Below are positions 61,818 through 64,000 of a stretch of DNA of 64,000 nt, one piece after another. The notes below the pieces were generated by a model. That model was not told the origin of the DNA, did no database searches, and saw only the letters and a program-made list of their open reading frames with translations. How positions within the stretch are numbered: the stretch's first letter is position 1; the number at the start of each line of letters is the position of its first letter. The stretch is taken from the NCBI RefSeq assembly GCF_030010375.1, contig NZ_JASCRY010000001.1:1550001-1614000 (forward strand), given 5' to 3'. The stretch is from Flavobacterium yafengii. Lineage in GTDB: Bacteria; Bacteroidota; Bacteroidia; Flavobacteriales; Flavobacteriaceae. The translations under genes were made by a program, and so were the position numbers.

Positions 61818-61943
61818 CTAAAAAAATAATTCATCCTGACTGGGAATAAACACTATTTTACTGCTTAATTTGGGAATTTTACTCTCCAAATCTTTTTGAA
61901 TCCAATCCTCTTTTTTTTTAGTTTTTAGTCGGTGTGCTTCCAT
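61818..61943 (-). CDS. Small ORF directly upstream of the retron RNA
   Basis: A 41-residue ORF, MEAHRLKTKKKEDWIQKDLE in its first part, ending in VFIPSQDELFF. It is basic at the N-terminus, acidic at the C-terminus, and has no membrane segment. Its stop is 13 bases before a1, so it would be in the same transcript as the msr-msd RNA and RT. An in-frame stop lies four codons upstream of the ATG, so it is not the tail of a longer frame at this end. It may encode a retron accessory protein, or be a chance ORF; homologues would decide. Confidence 0.45.
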   Translation of the reverse strand: MEAHRLKTKKKEDWIQKDLESKIPKLSSKIVFIPSQDELFF

Positions 61944-62072
61944 TGTTATTTATTTATAAAATGCTTATTATTAATGTTTTAAATGATTGAAAATCACACA
62001 TAAAGTTAATTAAAAATAATTTATTAACAGTACTAATAGTGATAATTTTTTCAACAATGATTTTGATTTTAG

Positions 62073-62096
62073 AAACAGAATACTCTTTTTCTGTTT
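62073..62096 (-). terminator. Weak hairpin after the PLD gene
   Basis: An 8-bp stem (62073-62080 with 62089-62096) with an 8-nt loop, 35 bases past the PLD stop; the T-run is short. Confidence 0.35.
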
Positions 62097-62130
62097 TGGA
62101 ATAAAAACTGTACTTATTGTTTTATAAAAA

Positions 62131-63285
62131 TCAATTATTGAATCGCTTGTAGGGTGTGTACGTGATAATTATTTCTATTATTCGGGTAATAAAATACGAA
62201 AGAAAATTGATAGATTTTGTAAATAGATTGGTCTTTATTTTTAGCGATTGGGGTGTTATGTTTTGACATTGAGCAATAATTTTGATGAGGTGCTCTTGAA
62301 ACATTTTAGAAAATAAAGCAGAATTTATTTCAACATTCATTTCAAGGCTTCCGTACGAACTTAAATTATTCAGATTAAAAGAACCTATTGTGGTCCAATT
62401 GCCGTCTATTACGGCCACTTTTCCATGTAAGATGGATTGATTCCATTCGTACAATTCAATATTATATTTAAGTAGTTTGCCATAGAGAAAGCAGGTAGCG
62501 CGCCTTGTGAGCGGTAAATCTGATTTTCCGGAAAGAATTAATTTTATTTTTACCTGATTTTTAGATGCTTTTTTCAAGGCTCGAATAATTCGAATCCCCG
62601 GCAGAAAATAGCTTCCCACAATGATTATTTCTGTTTTTGCATTTCGAATGGATTTTATGTATCCATCACAAATCTCATTTTTGCCTTTTAACCAGTCATT
62701 TTGCAGGATGCGAACCATTGCGTTTTCTTGGATAGGAAAGAAAGATTTTATTTTCTTGTTTTGGAAACGTCTTTTTTTAAAATAGATATCGGTACATAAT
62801 TTTTGAAGCGGTTCGGCAATTTCTCCCTTTAATTGTACGGCATAGTCCAGCCAAGGAGCTTCTGAACCAGAACCACAATATTTATCGGCTATATTTATAC
62901 CGCCAATAAGCACGATTTTTGCATCAGCAACAATAACTTTTCGGTGCAGTCTTCTGCCAAGATAAAAGGTGTAGGTTGAAAATAAAGGTGCGAAAAAACG
63001 AATATTTATACCGCTTTGTCTCATTTCTTTTAGTGTTTCGGAGGGAAATGATAAAGATCCCAAACCATCTAAAAGAACATAAACCTGAACCTTACGCGAA
63101 GCGGCCTCTTTTAATGCTTTAATAATTCTATTTCCGGTTGTATCGTTTTCAAAAAGATACATTTGCATGTGAATTTCAAACTGTGAATTACGAATAATAG
63201 CCTCTAATCGAGAAAAATAATCTTCGCCACTGTAAATAAGCTCCAGATTTTTTGGAACACCAAGGCTATTTTTACTTTCTATCAT
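62131..63285 (-). CDS. Phospholipase D-like cardiolipin synthase
   Basis: A 384-residue PLD-superfamily protein with two HKD motifs: LHRKVIVADAKIVLIGGIN (about 116-134) and LHGKVAVIDGNWTTIGSFN (about 293-311). There is no N-terminal membrane helix, so it resembles the ClsB class of cardiolipin synthases; the tail is hydrophobic and may associate with the membrane. The ATG overlaps the S2P stop by 14 bases. It probably makes cardiolipin or phosphatidylglycerol exchange products; nuclease activity is a less likely alternative. Confidence 0.85.
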   Translation of the reverse strand: MIESKNSLGVPKNLELIYSGEDYFSRLEAIIRNSQFEIHMQMYLFENDTTGNRIIKALKEAASRKVQVYVLLDGLGSLSFPSETLKEMRQSGINIRFFAPLFSTYTFYLGRRLHRKVIVADAKIVLIGGINIADKYCGSGSEAPWLDYAVQLKGEIAEPLQKLCTDIYFKKRRFQNKKIKSFFPIQENAMVRILQNDWLKGKNEICDGYIKSIRNAKTEIIIVGSYFLPGIRIIRALKKASKNQVKIKLILSGKSDLPLTRRATCFLYGKLLKYNIELYEWNQSILHGKVAVIDGNWTTIGSFNLNNLSSYGSLEMNVEINSALFSKMFQEHLIKIIAQCQNITPQSLKIKTNLFTKSINFLSYFITRIIEIIITYTPYKRFNN

Positions 63286-64000
63286 GGGCTTTATTTATTT
63301 TCACTTCGTTTATTAAAAGAAATTCCATCAGATTTTCAACATCCAAGATACCAATAACGGAATTATTTTCCATAACGAGCATTAATCTTGATTTATTGAG
63401 TTGTATGAGCTCAAAAACTTTTTCCAAAAGTGAATCGCTGTCGAGATAAACTAAATTTCGATCCATAACATTGTAAATAAATTCAGCGTCGCCTTTTGTG
63501 GAAAGTGCCATAATGATTTGGTCTCGATTCAGCGTTCCTACCGGAATACCTTCTTCTGTAATCAAAAAATTCTTGTTTTGACTGTCCAGAACTAGTTCAA
63601 CCGCTGTTTTTACAGTATCATTAGCATCAATCTTTGGGTATTGTTTCATTACAACATCATGGACTTTAAAACCTTTCAAGATGAATTTAGATTCCGTATA
63701 ATCAGCCTCAACCTGAGCTCCAATAATGACAAAAATACCTATGAAAACTAAAATCGGGGAAGTGAAAAATCCAAAAATAATGAATCCCATTGCTAATAGT
63801 TGTCCTATCCGTGCCGAAATTCTTGTGGCAACATGCCTTTGTAACTTGAACGATAACAGCGCCCGTAAAATCCTGCCGCCATCCATAGGAAAAGCAGGGA
63901 TTAAATTAAAAATTGCCAACCAGAAATTAACTAAAAAGAAATTAAGAAAGAAATTATTTGCGTTTACTCCATTAGATAACTCCGCCATTAACTGCTCAGA
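63272..64000 (-). CDS. Site-2 protease family protein with CBS domains (5' end outside window)
   Basis: The C-terminal 240 or so residues of an S2P-type intramembrane protease. The frame is open to the window edge, so the HExxH part is not seen. Visible are the second metal-site motif in LIPAFPMDGGRILRAL, two membrane segments (FIIFGFFTSPILVFIGIFVIIGAQVEADY), and two CBS domains (about 105-230: VPVGTLNRDQII and NSVIGILDVENLMEFL). CBS-S2P proteins are thought to cut membrane regulators in response to adenylate levels. It forms an operon with the cardiolipin synthase. Confidence 0.85.
   Translation of the reverse strand, partial: SEQLMAELSNGVNANNFFLNFFLVNFWLAIFNLIPAFPMDGGRILRALLSFKLQRHVATRISARIGQLLAMGFIIFGFFTSPILVFIGIFVIIGAQVEADYTESKFILKGFKVHDVVMKQYPKIDANDTVKTAVELVLDSQNKNFLITEEGIPVGTLNRDQIIMALSTKGDAEFIYNVMDRNLVYLDSDSLLEKVFELIQLNKSRLMLVMENNSVIGILDVENLMEFLLINEVKINKAHDRK

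Noticed and set aside
62131..63285. The PLD-like protein as a nuclease effector of the retron
   Set aside because: It overlaps the S2P gene as an operon and is closest to cardiolipin synthases; a gap with a hairpin separates it from the small ORF.
1..64000. CRISPR arrays, tRNA or rRNA genes, insertion sequences
   Set aside because: I looked for spaced direct repeats, cloverleaf-like segments and transposase genes, and found none that I can support.

Overview
The window is chromosomal DNA from a member of the Bacteroidota, most likely Flavobacterium or a close relative. Supporting signs are the AT-rich sequence, promoter-like TAnnTTTG boxes with a TTTG about 20 bp upstream, start sites without Shine-Dalgarno sequences, many F-S-C type lipoprotein signals, a CarboxypepD_reg/TonB receptor, and several protein families known mainly from flavobacteria (DUF6146, DUF6787, DUF6095, DUF6452/DUF6048, TIGR02757). 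I see no rRNA, tRNA, CRISPR array, transposase or phage genes. Most of the window is ordinary core genome.

Layout. 1-5.1 kb: fragment of an unknown gene, a lipoprotein, then a minus-strand run of esterase, small membrane protein, dihydroorotase-like protein and a BatA/vWA membrane protein. 5.2-12 kb: lactonase, DEAD-box helicase, TIGR02757 protein, LolD-type ATPase, MsrA and small membrane or lipoproteins. 12-16 kb: serine biosynthesis (serA, serC) with an acyl-CoA reductase and a divergent ferredoxin. 16-22.4 kb: secreted protein, methyltransferase, TonB-dependent receptor, YchF and an FMN reductase. 22.5-30 kb: topoisomerase IV (parE, a small membrane protein, parC), a DnaQ-like exonuclease and a cNMP/CBS/DUF294 protein. 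30-34.9 kb: TerC, a murQ-led operon of small proteins, a ZIP transporter and a methyltransferase. 35-39.3 kb: RNA methyltransferases (THUMP type and RlmD) with DUF6452/DUF6048. 39.8-47.5 kb: histidine kinase, OsmC, aldo/keto reductase, SGNH hydrolase, CysM, DUF1003, DUF2752 and Smr proteins, and a duplicated lipoprotein. 47.7-50.9 kb: RarD, cysteine desulfurase and FUSC. 50.9-55.5 kb: an Mla-type lipid transport operon and a large SPFH/flotillin protein. 55.8-64 kb: P-type ATPase, CbpM, CbpA and YceI (one operon), then a retron, then a PLD-type cardiolipin synthase and a site-2 protease.

The standout is the retron at 60.5-61.9 kb on the minus strand. A 353-residue reverse transcriptase carries YADD, the retron VTG motif and an NxxxH motif. 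Directly upstream lies a roughly 167-nt non-coding RNA with paired a1/a2 ends, a TTAGC branch-site motif just after a1, two small msr-like hairpins and msd-like hairpins. A 41-residue ORF sits immediately before the RNA. No known retron effector is adjacent, so this could be a stand-alone retron or one that uses an undescribed small partner.

Other points worth attention: the flotillin has four N-terminal repeats reminiscent of vault-protein repeats; the dihydroorotase has lost its metal-binding HxH; the acyl-CoA reductase and ferredoxin have back-to-back promoters only 2 bp apart; and several intergenic inverted-repeat elements occur, two sharing the same apical loop.
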